Assembly (NCBI GenBank): GCA_027257055.1
Contig: JAPVLO010000153.1
Span: 2,542,001-2,606,000 of the forward strand
Length of the DNA: 64,000 bases
DNA from: Cephalopachus bancanus
Lineage: Eukaryota; Chordata; Mammalia; Primates; Tarsiidae
Direction: 5' to 3'
Made by a program: the position numbers and the translations under genes. The notes under the pieces are model-generated. The model did no database searches. It was not told the origin of the DNA and saw nothing but the letters and a program-made list of their open reading frames with translations. This document shows, piece by piece, positions 45,863-57,463 of this stretch (position 1 is its first letter; the number at the start of each line of letters is the position of its first letter).

Positions 45863-45924
45863 TTTTACTACTAAATACTGTAATAGTTCCTGGCATTTAG
45901 TAAACAACGGAAGTATGAGCTGTT

Positions 45925-46065
45925 ATTATGATCAATGTTTAAATCAGCTTCATGGGACAGGTGCTATTATTATCCATTTTCTTGGGGAGAAAACTGAAAG
46001 TAAAGAAGTTAAATAACTTGTTCAAGGTCACATAAATAGTAGTTAGTGAAGAGCTTTGACTTTAA
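45925..46065 (+). repeat. MIR SINE
   Basis: GGTGCTATTATTATCCATTT, GAGAAAACTGAAAGTAAAG and TAACTTGTTCAAGGTCACAT follow the MIR core. Confidence 0.8.
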
Positions 46066-46399
46066 ATGGTAGTTTTTTCATAATTTCTGCAGGAAGCACC
46101 TGCACAAACTGTTTCATGCATTAATGTCTTTATTTTTAAAGAAATGATCCCCAAATCCCAAGTTCTTAACCACCATGTCCCACTGTCCACTGTCACCACA
46201 ATTTCTCTTAGTATCTTTTGTCAGCATCCATTAATCATCAAGAATTTCTTGCTGAATGTTAAAAAGTGTGCTTCATGTGACACTTTCAGTAAAGTTTTCA
46301 GTGGATACAATGGCCCTTTGTCCTCTGCAATTTTTTTCTTACATTTACAATGTCTGCTCCTTTCCATTCCTAGCCATTTGCTTCTTTATCCTCTTTTAA

Positions 46400-46480
46400 C
46401 ACACAATTGAACCTTCACATCCACAGGTTTCACAGATATGGATTCAATCAACTGCTGATCAGAAATACTTTGCTATTGCT
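46400..46480. repeat. short MER2/Tigger-like fragment
   Basis: CACATCCACAGGTTTCACAG followed by ATATGGATTCAATCAACTGC resembles a Tigger-type element interior. Confidence 0.45.
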
Positions 46481-46521
46481 TTTTTTTTTTTTTATGTCTT
46501 TCCAGCAGAATTCTATAAAAT

Positions 46522-46830
46522 GCGATTGCTTTTTTGATCACAGACTAGGCCATGTGCTCACTGAGCTATGGTCAGCTCATGTTTCCTAGCTTTGGTCCCC
46601 TCCCGCACCTTGGGGAGGTGAATTTCTTCTCTCTCCCTTCCTCTCTCTTTCTCTCTAATTACTTTCTAGCCATTGCTTTGTTAAACTCTGGTGCATCCAC
46701 GTGGCTCTTTAAGCTATGGCCACCATGTTTCCTAGCTTTGGCCCCCTCTCCTACCTTGGGGAGGTGAATCTCCTCTTTTGTCTATCTCTCTCTCTCTCTA
46801 ACTTTTAAAATAAACTATATTTTCCAATCT
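46522..46830 (+). mobile_element. ERV R-R fragment with poly(A) (retrocopy)
   Basis: Two tandem copies of the R region of the ERV at 1686-8184, in plus orientation. Unit 1 (46522-46668) begins at the inferred R start (GCGATTGCTTTT) and lacks the last 20 or so bases. Unit 2 (46669-46830) begins GCCATTGCTTTG, is complete, contains AATAAA near 46809 and ends in AATCT followed by an A-run. No U5, primer site or U3 separates them. A convincing target-site duplication was not found. Confidence 0.65.
46809..46814 (+). terminator. poly(A) signal in ERV R region
   Basis: AATAAA in TTTTAAAATAAACTATATT, about 16 bases before the A-run at 46831. This fixes the R/U5 boundary of the family. Confidence 0.6.
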
Positions 46831-46840
46831 AAAAAAAAAA

Positions 46841-49800
46841 CTTGAAAAAATTAATAGAAACTAACAATATAACAAAAAATTAATACAATTTTAAAATACA
46901 ATAAAACAGCTATTTAGATAGCATTTGCACTGACTTCCTATAAAGAGTGTATGTGTTATGAAATGATTTGCCAGGGATGGTGATAAACTGTGATTTCTTT
47001 CCAATTGCCCTTATGATCACTGAGTACCTCTGTGGGAGGCCTTGTCAGGATTAACTGTCTCTTGCCTGACTTGCCAGTGGGAGGAATGAACTGACAACCT
47101 GGGCTTTAGGCAACAATTTATTAGAGTGTCTGATTTGTGCACTTATCATCTAGTGAGTTCTCTCAGAATTCAAAAGAGCTTAAAAGGAATGTGGATGACA
47201 GTCAATAAACCTAAGATGCTAATGGATATCTGAGTCAACTCTGGCTCAAGTTTTTGCTCTTTTATTGAAAAAGCAACGACCCAAGTAATTTTTATAGGCA
47301 CTAATGTTCTTTGTGTATGAGAAGAAAAATGAATTAATGTTTTCCATTCCTAAAAACATTAACTGTTTACTTTTTAAACTGAATTTGCGTTTGAAAAGCA
47401 AATAGAAATTATTGAATTAAAATATTAAGTTGAAAAAAACATCTTATTTATTCCACTCTCAGAGGTTGTTCCCAGAGATAATTTGATATGGCTTATTATC
47501 TTTCAGCTCTGGTACACCAAAGCTACTGCTCCTTTGATCTAGAAAGTTACTTTAATTAGTTTTGTTCTCCAGATTTTCACCTGAGTGGTTACAAAATCAA
47601 TGGCTGACAATCAATATATTACAGAAGTTCAGGGATTTATTTTAATTTAATTTAAACATGCAACATGTCAGGACTTATTTAAACTGTTTAACAGAAGAGA
47701 AATTTGATCTCCCAAAATAGCAGCACTGGGCAGGCTGTGCCAGTAATTTAAGGGGAAGTGAACAAATCTGAGAAGTGAGGACTTTTGCTATAAATCTTAG
47801 CATCTGACTTTATTACTGGTTTCATTTCCTCATAAGTTATTAAAAAGCCATGTGAGAATGAATGCTGTTGCTTATCTCTTTGGACTGTAAGGGGTAGTTT
47901 TTCATAATTTCTACTCCTGGCAAAGAACAGTTATACACACTTGCTAATTTACTCATCTGTTTATTCATTTCATGCATATGTGTTGAGATCGTACTGTGAA
48001 ATAGCCTTGCTGATGATTGGAATGTGTAGAGTCTGAGAAAAGAAAAACATCAAATACTACTCTTAGGTGTTTGATTGGATAATAAATCCAGTTAGTAATG
48101 AGTTAGTAATGAGGTAGTGGCTCATTTACTGAGAGACTAAGGAAGGAGACATTTTGGGGGTTGTGGAGTAGAAACCAAGGGTTGGGTTTGGGAGATACCA
48201 AGAGGTGTCTCATAAGTGATTGGACATGTACATGTAAAGTTTAAGTGAGTAGCCAGGACTGCTGATTTAGGAGTCATCGTTATACAGATAATATTAAGCT
48301 ACTGGACTAGATTAGAGCACCTGGGGTGTGGGTGTAGTATTAGGTCTAGACCCAAACCTTGGTCATCCTATCACTTTATGTTAAAAACAGAAGAAACATC
48401 CTGCAAAGAAAATGGAAAAGGGCAACTTGTGAAGTAGGAGTAAAAACAATACAGTGTGGTATCCTTGAAGTCAAGAGAAAACAACGTTTCAAGGATGTGA
48501 TTAACTGTGCTCAGGCTTTTGAGAGTTGGAGTAGTAGGGGGACTGAGCATTGGTGATTGGGTTTGGCAATGTGAGCGAGTTTAGAGGATTGCTACATTAA
48601 CATCTTGACCAGAGGAGTTGAGAATGGGAACACAGTCATCACAGACATCTCCTTGAGGAATTTTGTTATAAATAAAAATAGGAAAATGGGCTTGGTGTTA
48701 GAAGATCTAGGGAGGTATTTTTGAGATGGAAGATATTGCAACATAGTTGTATATTGATAAGAATACTGATGTTGCAATTAAGGGAGGGAATAATTGTAGG
48801 AGAAAAGTCTTTGAGTGGAGGCAACTGGATGGAATCCAGATAATAAAAGGAGGGATTAACTTTAGATAGGAGCAGGAACAGTTCATCCACTGCAAAAGGA
48901 GGGAAGGTAGAGGGTATGGTTACAGATATAGGAATGTTGGTAAACTTGATGTAGGAAGAATATGGGAATTATCTCCCAAATATTTGATTAAGAAAATGAG
49001 AGACAAATCTTTCAGCTAGGAGTAAGAATGGAGTTAGTGCAGAGGCTTGGGGAAAGGGGGAAAAAATATGAAAGGGGTGTCAGAAGAGTGGGAAAGTCAG
49101 AAAAATGCAGAATATTGCTGGGAGTATTAGCCTTTTTGAGGTTTAAAGTCATATTTGAAAAAGTAGTCAGCATGGTTGCATTTTTCTCTAGCCACATCTG
49201 GCTGCTCATTGCAGATGTGCAGTAGACATAGAGTTAGTTTTTGGCAGGAAGCAAGTTAGCTGGGGATGAATGGAAGGAATGATTAAATGTTGGATCTTTG
49301 GCTCTAAATTTGTATGATGAGGAAGAATTTGCCATGAGAAGGTGGTAGGATTAATGGATAGTATGTCCCAAGAGAGTCAAAAAAGTTTTAGAGTAAGTAT
49401 AAGAAAGAAAGTAATTTGAAAGATAGGAGTTAGAGATTGAAGAACACATAAAATTGAGATTACTGATCTCAATCAATAATGAGATCTAGGGCATAAACAC
49501 TGAAGTGTGTCCTGAAGTAGGTTTGAAGGCAAGACCAATTGAAATGAAGAGGTCAAGCAACTGACATGCTATAGTAATAGTAAATGGACTGGTTATTTGA
49601 ATATTGTTGTCATCAACACCTTGCCAGAAAAGTAATGGAAAGAAAGATACAATCCAGGGGTTTAACTTTTTAAAGAATGAGAGGTTGCAGCTAGGAGTAT
49701 GGTAGAAACTGTGGTAGGGAATGATGACAGCTGGTAAATATGCTTCTGTAGTCATAACTTAAAGGGAGATCAGATAGCATGATTGTGTACTGTACTCTGA

Positions 49801-50003
49801 AAAATTCAGCTTCTCAGGCAAAGAGCTAAAATAGGCATGTTGTGGGATAATACCAGGGTTGGAGCATTGCCATGTGGGTGTGCTAGAATGAAAATAGAGA
49901 GAATGTGAGGGTGTTTCCAAGGGAGTCATTCTAATTAAAGACTAGTGGAATTCAAACTAGGTAAGAAGAGAAGGGAAGACAAGAGAAGAGTGATCAAGAG
50001 GTA
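46841..50003. other. 3.2 kb unassigned; purine-rich old repeat likely
   Basis: 46841-48050 is AT-rich and unassigned. 48360-50000 is AG-rich on the plus strand. Phrases such as GTGTGGTATCCTTGAAGTCA and GGTTTGGCAATGTGAGCGAG recall a common old mammalian repeat whose name I cannot give. No gene is supported. Confidence 0.4.
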
Positions 50004-50152
50004 TCAGCTACCTTTTTTTTTGAAAGATGAGGTCTCATCAAGTTGCCCAGACTGGTCTTGAACCCCAGGGCTCAGGCAATGCTCTTGCCTTGGCCTCCCG
50101 AAGTGCTGGGATTACAGGTGTGAGCTACCATGTCCGGCAATCAGCTACCTTT
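50004..50152 (-). mobile_element. half-length (monomer) Alu
   Basis: Only one monomer, 50018-50138: T-run, GATGAGGTCTCATCAAGTTG through GGGATTACAGGTGTGAGC. Perfect duplication ATCAGCTACCTTTT at 50004-50017 and 50139-50152. Either a fossil monomer family member or an insertion truncated at the middle A-rich region. Confidence 0.9.
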
Positions 50153-50711
50153 TAGTGGATTAGAATTCTCCATAACTGGAGGTGGAGCATTTTGGAAGAG
50201 TGCGTATGGAGTAAATAAGCTCTAAGCCTAGAATATGGTATTTATAAAGTGAGAAGTTAGAGGCTGAGATTTTGCAGTTAGTACAGTTAATGATGAGGAC
50301 AAAAAGGAATAGGCAATTGAACTGGAATGGAAAAAATAACACAATCTTTGGACATGAGGAAGTAGAGGAACTGAAACCCCAGAGAGTTGATAGCATTAAA
50401 TAGCAGAGGTGGAAAAGAAGTTACAGAACAGGTGATAAAGTCATCAATGAATGATGAATGACCAAGATTTATAGATATGATAGTAATAATAAGAAGAGTA
50501 TGATGGCTTGAACTTCAAAAGATCTGCACTTTTGGACAAGAGAAAAGAAATAAATGGTTTAGAAAGAGCAATGGGATCATGATGGATACCTATTTCACCT
50601 TCAGGCTTTGAGGCATGGATGGGTGGGAGAAAAAAAATCCTTCCCTTAGGAAGACTGCAAAAGAGGCTGGGTCACCAGAAGGCAGTCAGGAGAAGGGTGT
50701 GCTCAGCGATG
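50153..50711. other. unassigned purine-rich stretch
   Basis: Continues the AG-rich character of the preceding region. No gene recognised. Confidence 0.35.
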
Positions 50712-51160
50712 GGTTTTATTAGTTTGTGGGGGCTGCATAACAAAGTACCACAAACTGGATGTCTTAAAACAGCAAAAATTAATTGTCTCATTGTTTGGGA
50801 GGCCAGAAGCCCTAAATCAAGGTGTTAACAGGGTATGCTTCCCTGAAGTAATATGGAAGACTTTGTTCCACAATCCTCTCCTAACTTCTGGTAGTTCCTT
50901 GGCTTGTTGTAGCACAACTCCAATCTTCACATGGTGTTCTCCCTGTGTGTGTATGTGTCTGTGTCCAAATCTGTCCTTATAAGGACCCCAATCATATTGA
51001 ATTGGGGACCATCTTACTGCAGGATGGCCCCATCCTAAGTAATTATTGTATCTTCAACAGCACTATTTCTAAAGAAAGTTACACTCTGAAGCACTGCAGA
51101 TATGTGAGAGCTTCAACATATCAGTGGGGGAAGGGACAAAATTCAATTCATAAACAAGAG
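50712..51160 (-). mobile_element. MaLR-type LTR
   Basis: Plus-strand GGGGGCTGCATAACAAAGTA, CCACAAACTGGATGTCTTAA, TTGTTTGGGAGGCCAGAAG, CTTATAAGGACCCCAATCAT and ACTCTGAAGCACTGCAG read as the complement of a common MaLR-class LTR. The exact subfamily is not certain. Confidence 0.7.
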
Positions 51161-52140
51161 TCTTTGCTGATGACAAGCAAAAGGAGACACTGGAGGAGTT
51201 AAGAAGGTAGAAGTTATATAAGAAAGTGAGTCAGAGAAGTAAATGTACAGCATACCTGGGATGATGGATGGTCTGGGGACTCAGGTTTCTGGCTAACAGA
51301 TAATAGGAATGTGAGGACTAAAAGCATTAGACCTGATGGCTAAGCAGGAAGATGGCTAAGCACCTGATAGGAGTCCTGTCCTGCAGCTTTCAGCAGGATG
51401 GTGGCCAAGGGGGAAGTAACAGAGTCTCAGTGTGTTGGTCTCAGGAACAAAAGGAAATCTGAGAACTTATTTCCTCTGGTTCTGGGGTAGTGTGGTGGCT
51501 CCAGGTAGGGCCTGTCTCATTTGGAGCATGAGACTGGTAATGCCTCTTCTTTGTAGGGATTGTATTGTGGTAGCTGAGACATGAGATGTGGAGAAAAGTC
51601 TATACCATCTGATGACTTTGTATGGTAGTATGAGTACATCGGGCGATCCCTGGAAACTACAGATGTTTTAGCTATAGAGTAAAATGTGTGGTGTTATGGA
51701 GGACAGTTTTTTTTATACATGTTTTAGCAACAGAGGAACCAACATTGCAAGGGGGCATATTATTCTAATAGAGAGAAATTTTATTGGGTGTGAGTATATG
51801 AAATTCTTTAACATGGTCATTTTGATATGCCACTATTGCTAGGTGAGTTTTCTGTGTTCATCAAGACAAGCATGGTGGAATCTCTATGTATCAGAATGTC
51901 CTTCACAAACTTTGTCAAATGGAAGAAGTTTGGTTTGGGTATTCATCTGTTTTTCCCATCTCCAGTCTTGTACTACCTGCTGACACCCACTTTTCCTTTG
52001 GCTCCCCAGGGGCTCCTTACTTGTTTCATGTTTTGCTTTTCTTAATTTTCTGTTTTCTTCATAAGTTGCCTCAGTGAGATTTTTAAAAATATTGTTAATT
52101 TAAATAGATATTTTTTTAAAAAGAGATGAATACAAGCCAA
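51161..52140. other. unassigned stretch
   Basis: No gene or repeat recognised. Confidence 0.4.
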
Positions 52141-52144
52141 AATG

Positions 52145-52340
52145 TACTAACTGTGAGCTATTATGTTAGATGCTTTCACAGTTGTTTCCCTTAATTTCAA
52201 CTGCTCCTCACAAGAAATAAGTAGTATCCCCTTTTATAGATAAGGAAATTGAGCCACAGAAAGACTAAGTGATATTGTTCAAGGTTATACATCTCGTCAC
52301 AGGAACATATTCTCAATTCAAACTCAGTCTGATGAACTTT
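52145..52340 (+). repeat. MIR SINE
   Basis: TGTTAGATGCTTTCACAGTT, CCTTTTATAGATAAGGAAAT and TGAGCCACAGAAAGACTAAG follow MIR order; clear match. Confidence 0.85.
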
Positions 52341-52652
52341 AAAGTATCCTTTTCGGCTGGGCATGGTGGCTCACGCCTGTAATCTGAGCACTTTGGGAGG
52401 AGGAGGTGAGAGGATCGACTGAACCCAGGGGTTTGAGACCAGTCTGAGCAACTTGGCGAGATCTCGTCTCTACAATAAATTAAAAAATTTACCGGGTGTG
52501 GTGGTGTGTGCCTGTGGTTCCAGCTACTTGGAAGGCTGAGGTAGAAGGATCACCTGAGACTGTGGTGACTGTGAGCGTGCCACCACACTTCAGCCTGGGC
52601 AACACACTGAGACTCTGACTCAAAACAATAAAAAAATAAAAGTACCCTTTTC
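52341..52652 (+). mobile_element. Alu
   Basis: Plus-strand dimer 52355-52638 with a small deletion in the right monomer. Starts GGCTGGGCATGGTGGCTCAC with CGCC, so it lacks the lineage deletion. Duplication AAAGTATCCTTTTC and AAAGTACCCTTTTC (52341-52354, 52639-52652). Confidence 0.93.
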
Positions 52653-52663
52653 CCCATTATATG

Positions 52664-53195
52664 AGAGGGGACCCAAAAAACCTGGAATTATCTTGTTGTA
52701 GGGTGGGCCCCTTGTAGCACAGGTTTATACCACTAGATAAGTGTTCTAGGAACCCATTAGCATGTGTACCAGCTAGCATTGTTGCGAGAGGCTGCATTTG
52801 ACTTCAGTGAATTTTTTTGTGGCAAACAGGTGACTCGTTCTTCTATGATGACAACACACCTGCCCACGCACAGCATGACCCTCATGCCCCATCCTTCCTA
52901 TTCACTGGAACTTGTCCCAAATGATCTTTTTTTGTTTCCCTGAATGAAAAAAGTCCTCAAAGGGAAACGTTTTGCTGATGTGAAAGAGGTTGAAAAAAAA
53001 AATGGCAGAAGCACTGAAAGGCATCAAAATCGACGAGTTCAAAGACTATTTTGAGCAGTCAAAAAAGCATCCTGAGAGGTGTATTGCATCAGACAGAGAG
53101 TACTTTGAAGGCGACTGAAGTTTAAACATGTAATAATAAACACACAATTTAAAAAATAAATTCCATTTTGGGGGTGAATCCCCCTTGATTAATGT
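52664..53195 (+). mobile_element. MARNA-like mariner derivative 2
   Basis: Starts GAGGGGACCCAAAAAACCTGG; the far end carries the related inverted sequence (plus-strand CCATTTTGGGGGTGAATCC). The plus strand keeps mariner transposase C-terminal text: DDNTPAHAQHDPHAPSF near 52836, and a final segment equivalent to FKDYFEQSKKHPERCIASD then REYFEGD near 53036-53117. The block after PAH is shorter than in derivative 1. Non-autonomous. Confidence 0.75.
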
Positions 53196-53249
53196 AAAAA
53201 ACATGTGGCCTCCTTCAAGTAAATTTGGATTGAAAGAAGATTCTGCCTT

Positions 53250-53415
53250 TCTGATCTGGGGGTGGAGACTCTGGCATTATATCTGCTTTGTCATTTTGTA
53301 GCCTTGTAATCCCCTATCTTCAAATGCAAAATAGGGCTAATAATATTTACTCCAAGGTTATGATGCTGAACAAACAAGATGAGAAAGAGCTGAGGAAATC
53401 AGTGCCTGGCATATT
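53250..53415 (-). repeat. MIR SINE
   Basis: Reverse MIR: GGAGACTCTGGCATTATATC, TGTAGCCTTGTAATCCCC and CAAATGCAAAATAGGGCTAA. Confidence 0.65.
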
Positions 53416-53724
53416 GTATGTCTTTTTTTTTTCTTTTGAGTTGGAGTCTCACTCTGTGGCCCACACTGGAGTGCAGTGGCTGCTCCCGGCCACCGCAGCC
53501 TCGACCTGCTAGGCTCCGGTGATCCTTCTGCCTCAGCCTTCCGAGTACCTGGAACTACAGGTGCACGCTACCACGCCGGGCTAATTTTTTGATTTATTGT
53601 AGAGATAAGGTCTTGCCAAGTTGCCCAGGCGAGTCTCAAACCCGTGGGCTCAGGTAATCCACTCACCTCAGCCTCCCAAAGCGCAGGATTACAGGCTGAG
53701 CCACCAAACTCAGCTGTATGTCTT
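53416..53724 (-). mobile_element. Alu in MIR
   Basis: Minus-strand dimer 53425-53715 ending GGATTACAGGCTGAGCCACC, the lineage signature. Duplication GTATGTCTT at 53416-53424 and 53716-53724. Confidence 0.93.
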
Positions 53725-54242
53725 AATAGTAATTATTTTCTTCTCTGTGCTATGAGTTAGATTTGGAATCAGAATTCTTGTTAGACCAGTGAAAAAAACA
53801 TTCATGACAATTCATAATGGTGGACTAGGGGATAGATAAGGCAGTGGGGTGATTCTTCAGTACATCTCAATCTACATCAAGACCAAAAGCTGAGATCTAA
53901 AATACATTATTATTATGCCACAGGGGGAAAAATCTATTAAAATGTTCACTGTTTAGGACTTCTCCTAAGTTAATATGACCTCTCCTTTGTCAGGTCTAAA
54001 TCACTCAGGTTTTACTACATTTAGTTTTCTAACTGTATAAGGTAATTCAAGAATATATAGCAATTTCCTTTCAACTGTAAGAGTCAGAAGAGTTCAGTTG
54101 AAATGTGAGCTTGAGTTTAAGACATGAAACAGGAGGATGAGATTCTTAGTAAATTTTAACCCTAGGTAATCAAATCTCCTGAATGATGTAGACTTGCGAT
54201 TTTTCCTATGGAACGATCTCAAACTTTAGTGTACTTAAGAGT
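53725..54242. other. unassigned stretch
   Basis: No gene or repeat recognised. Confidence 0.4.
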
Positions 54243-54513
54243 CTCCAAGAAGCCGGGCTCGGTGGCCCAGCCTGTAATCCCGCGCTTTGGGAGGCTGAGG
54301 TGAGTGAATTGCCTGAGTCCGTGGGTTTGAGACCCACCCGGGCAGTTTGGCAAGACCTCATCTCTACAATAAATTAAAAAAAAAAAAAAATCAGCCGGGC
54401 ATGGTAGTGCGTAGTGCATGCCTGTAATTCCGGCTACTTGGAAGGCTGAGGCGGAAAGATCGCCAGAGCCCAGCAGGTTGAGGCTGCGGTGGCCAGGAGC
54501 GGCCCTCCAAGAA
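54243..54513 (+). mobile_element. 3'-truncated Alu without poly(A)
   Basis: Begins correctly at 54252 (GCCGGGCTCGGTGGCCCAGC) but stops at about 54504 within GGCCAGGAGCGGCC, before the CACTGCACTCC end and with no A-tail. CTCCAAGAA nevertheless flanks it at 54243-54251 and 54505-54513. Confidence 0.9.
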
Positions 54514-56398
54514 AAGGGTCAGCATAAGTTATTTCTCAAATGAACCTTTATCAGAAGATGTTGACTACCTTTTCTCCCTTTTGTTTTTCCCAGTTTCTTG
54601 AATCATGATTATCCATTTTCTTTGTAATAGAATGACCAGTAGAGAAAATTAAATGCATCACTCTGTAGCTGTGCTTTCCAAAAATTCAGTTTGTTGATCT
54701 AACTTCCTCCTTTTAATTTCGCATCTCTTGGGGCACGAAATCAAGAATCAGATTTTCAAGGTTAAAAAAGCGTACCAAATCCCATCTAGTGTGTTCCTTG
54801 CCTTTGGCAGGATGACATCTAAGTTAATCTACTACAATTAGTACTTCTGAGGTGACTGAGGTACTAGTGCCTACCCAGGGCAGGGCTCAGGAGGAGCCCA
54901 TCTGCACAAATTCTCCCTCACTTCTGCATCCTAGGTTATAAAGGTAATTTCTCTAGGCATTAGCTATTGATTTGTGGAGGCTTGTGAAGGCAAGAAGAGA
55001 AAACAGATCTTTTACTAATGTCTGGAGACTTTGACATGCTTGGCAGACATGGCCCTCATGAACAATGAAAGAGTCTTTGGGAAAAAAAATAGCATCGGTG
55101 TCTGCTCTTTAAGTAGAAAAGTGAGACTCAAAGAGTGAATTTGAAGCTGCATGAGGAATGATCTTTTTACCTGGGCAGTGCTGTTACACTGCTGCAGGGG
55201 ATGTTCTATAACCTCCACTCTCCTACCAAATCAAACCAATATGAGTAATAAGGAATTCAAATAGCAAGAGTTAATGCTATTCAGATATAGTCTTCAATTT
55301 TCAAATTAACATTTTAAAAATTTGTAAAAAATTTTACTTTGTTGAACCCCACATTTTCCATGTCATCTTCTTAGAGAAGTGTTAGTAAGAACAGTGGCAA
55401 GGCAGGCCAAGAATGGGGACAAGACAGAGGCCAAGAGCCTGGCTGGCTGGAATCTGAATGAATAGCTGCTACATTTGAAATTAGAACAGTTTTATGGATG
55501 TAATTGTCATTCACTCTCCCTGCCAGCCCTTCATAGGTTACTATGTATGTAGCATGTGTTCAATGCATGCTTATAACCTATTCAACTCAATTCAGTGAGG
55601 CAAGAGTCATTTGACTTGGGTTCTTCCAGATCCGTGATCAGAATCATGGGCCTTTTGTGTGCCTGTAAGGAATGAAGCAGATTTGGACTAGAAATTATAT
55701 AAAGGCCATAACTACCTTGAGGAGTAGAATGAGATCTTGAGCTATGTCTGAGTGGTGCTGAGCAGCTTACAGTATCTCACAGAAATGATCTCTCTTGTGG
55801 CGGGAAATTTCCTCCACTGGGGTTCTCCAGGCATTGGAGATCCAGGCATTTTGAGATGTAGGAGTCAGTGTGCCTTGGGATTTCTGGTTGATGTGGGAAT
55901 TGGATTTGTCACTGGGTAGGCGGGCTTGGGGCAGGCAACACAATGCCTGGAATTTGCTTGAGTGGAACAAGTAACAAAGCACCGTGTCTCAGTGGTCACC
56001 CCCTGTAGGTTACTGGACTTATGACCAAACTGGTGTTCAGGATCTATCAGTCAGCTTTGTGTATCTACTCTGCATTGATGGCTCCAAGAACTTAGAAAAA
56101 GTGTTGTACTCACAGAAAGTTAAATCACCCAAAGACTTCTTTCATGTCTTATTTGTGTCTTAATGATAAATATTTATTATTCTGGTGAAAAGAATTTTCC
56201 TGTGTGTCATATTCGATCTTCTGGGAAGAAAATATTGAGACAAGAGGACATTTATCATTCTAGAGTTTATTGGCTCTTACTGTTTATTTATCCTTGAAAG
56301 AAAAACAATCCCCACATCAGGAAGTGGTAACAGGACGGAGCCAAGACTACAGATGTATGGTCAAGAAAACTTGAGGTGACAAAGATTCAGACTGTTTT
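54514..56398. other. 1.9 kb unassigned region
   Basis: No common repeat recognised. 55740-56000 is relatively GC-rich but shows no convincing exon. Confidence 0.4.
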
Positions 56399-56424
56399 AG
56401 TGGAGCAATTTTTTTTTTTTTTTT

Positions 56425-56967
56425 ATAAAATGTCTTATTTATTTCTTGATTTCATCATCACTAAATCTCATTTTTATAATCTTTTCTTTAATAGCAAACA
56501 TAGAAAAAATGGCCACAAAACTGGCTCTTTACATGAAATGCAAAATTAGCACTATGTCTTAATAAAAAAAGATGGCATGAAACTTCAAAATAACACAATC
56601 TATCATGTAATATAATAGAATATATTATGACATTGTTCTGTATTGGATACTACCTACATGGGTATATTAGATACTGAGAGTAACATCTCATGGTTACATA
56701 TTTTCACTGTTAATCTAATTTCATGTAATAGACCACTTCATAATGTTATATTAAGCTTCAAGTGAAATCAGACCTCATTCCAGAAGCAATTTTTACCATA
56801 ACAGCCCTTCCAGTTGTCATAATGGTTTTTCTCATACAAAAGTAATACATACCAGTAATAGAAAAATATATAAAGTATGAAGAAAACAATAAAAATCGAC
56901 CATAGTCTTACCACCACAGGGATAATCACTGTTAAAATTCTGGTGTATTCCTTTTCAATCTTATTTC
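56425..56967 (-). other. transduced 3' flanking sequence
   Basis: About 540 bases between the L1's own A-tracts and the terminal poly(A). The right part (56815-56960; GTAATACATACCAGTAATAG, CAGGGATAATCACTGTTAAA) looks like an old L1-type repeat copied from the source locus. The transcript ended 13 or so bases after the AATAAA at 56443-56438. Confidence 0.75.
56438..56443 (-). terminator. poly(A) signal used by the read-through L1 transcript
   Basis: AATAAA on the minus strand (TTTATT on plus), about 13 bases from the terminal A-tract. It is a downstream genomic signal rather than the L1's own. Confidence 0.7.
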
Positions 56968-57229
56968 TTTTTTTTTTTTTTTTTTATCAGCAAAGAATTT
57001 TATTTTTTTATTTTTATTTTTTTTTATAATCAGTATTTTTTATTATCGTTTTGTAGGGTACAGTTAAGGGTTAGGTGTACAATTACCTTTCATTCAGGCA
57101 CCCTATTGATAAGAGGTGTTTTCCCAGTCCCAGATAGATATTAGCTACTGTTAATCCCATCCCCCCCCCATAATTTCCCAGTACCATCAGTCATTTTCTT
57201 ATAGTATTACATTGGATGTTCAAGGTCCA

Positions 57230-57463
57230 TTATATGAGTGAAAACATGTGATATTCTGATCTTTGTTTCTGTGAGAGGTCACTCAGTATTATAGACTCTA
57301 GTTCCATCCAGGTAGCTGCGAAATCCATGATTTTGTTCTTTTTCATGGCTGCGTAGTATTCCATCGTGTATATGTACCACATTTTTTTAATCCAGTCCTC
57401 TTTTGATGGGCAGCATGGTTGTTTCCAGGTTCTTGCTATTGTGAATAACGCTGCGATAAACAT
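57230..57463 (-). pseudogene. L1 ORF2 C-terminal relic
   Basis: 77 codons open with MFIAALFTIARTWKQ, KEDWIKKMWYIYTMEYYAAM and LSQKQRSEYHMFSLI. Truncated upstream by the insertion. Confidence 0.85.

Noticed and set aside
48091..48120. Short TTAGTAATGAG repeat as a regulatory array
   Set aside because: Only two to three copies in AT-rich DNA; slippage is enough.
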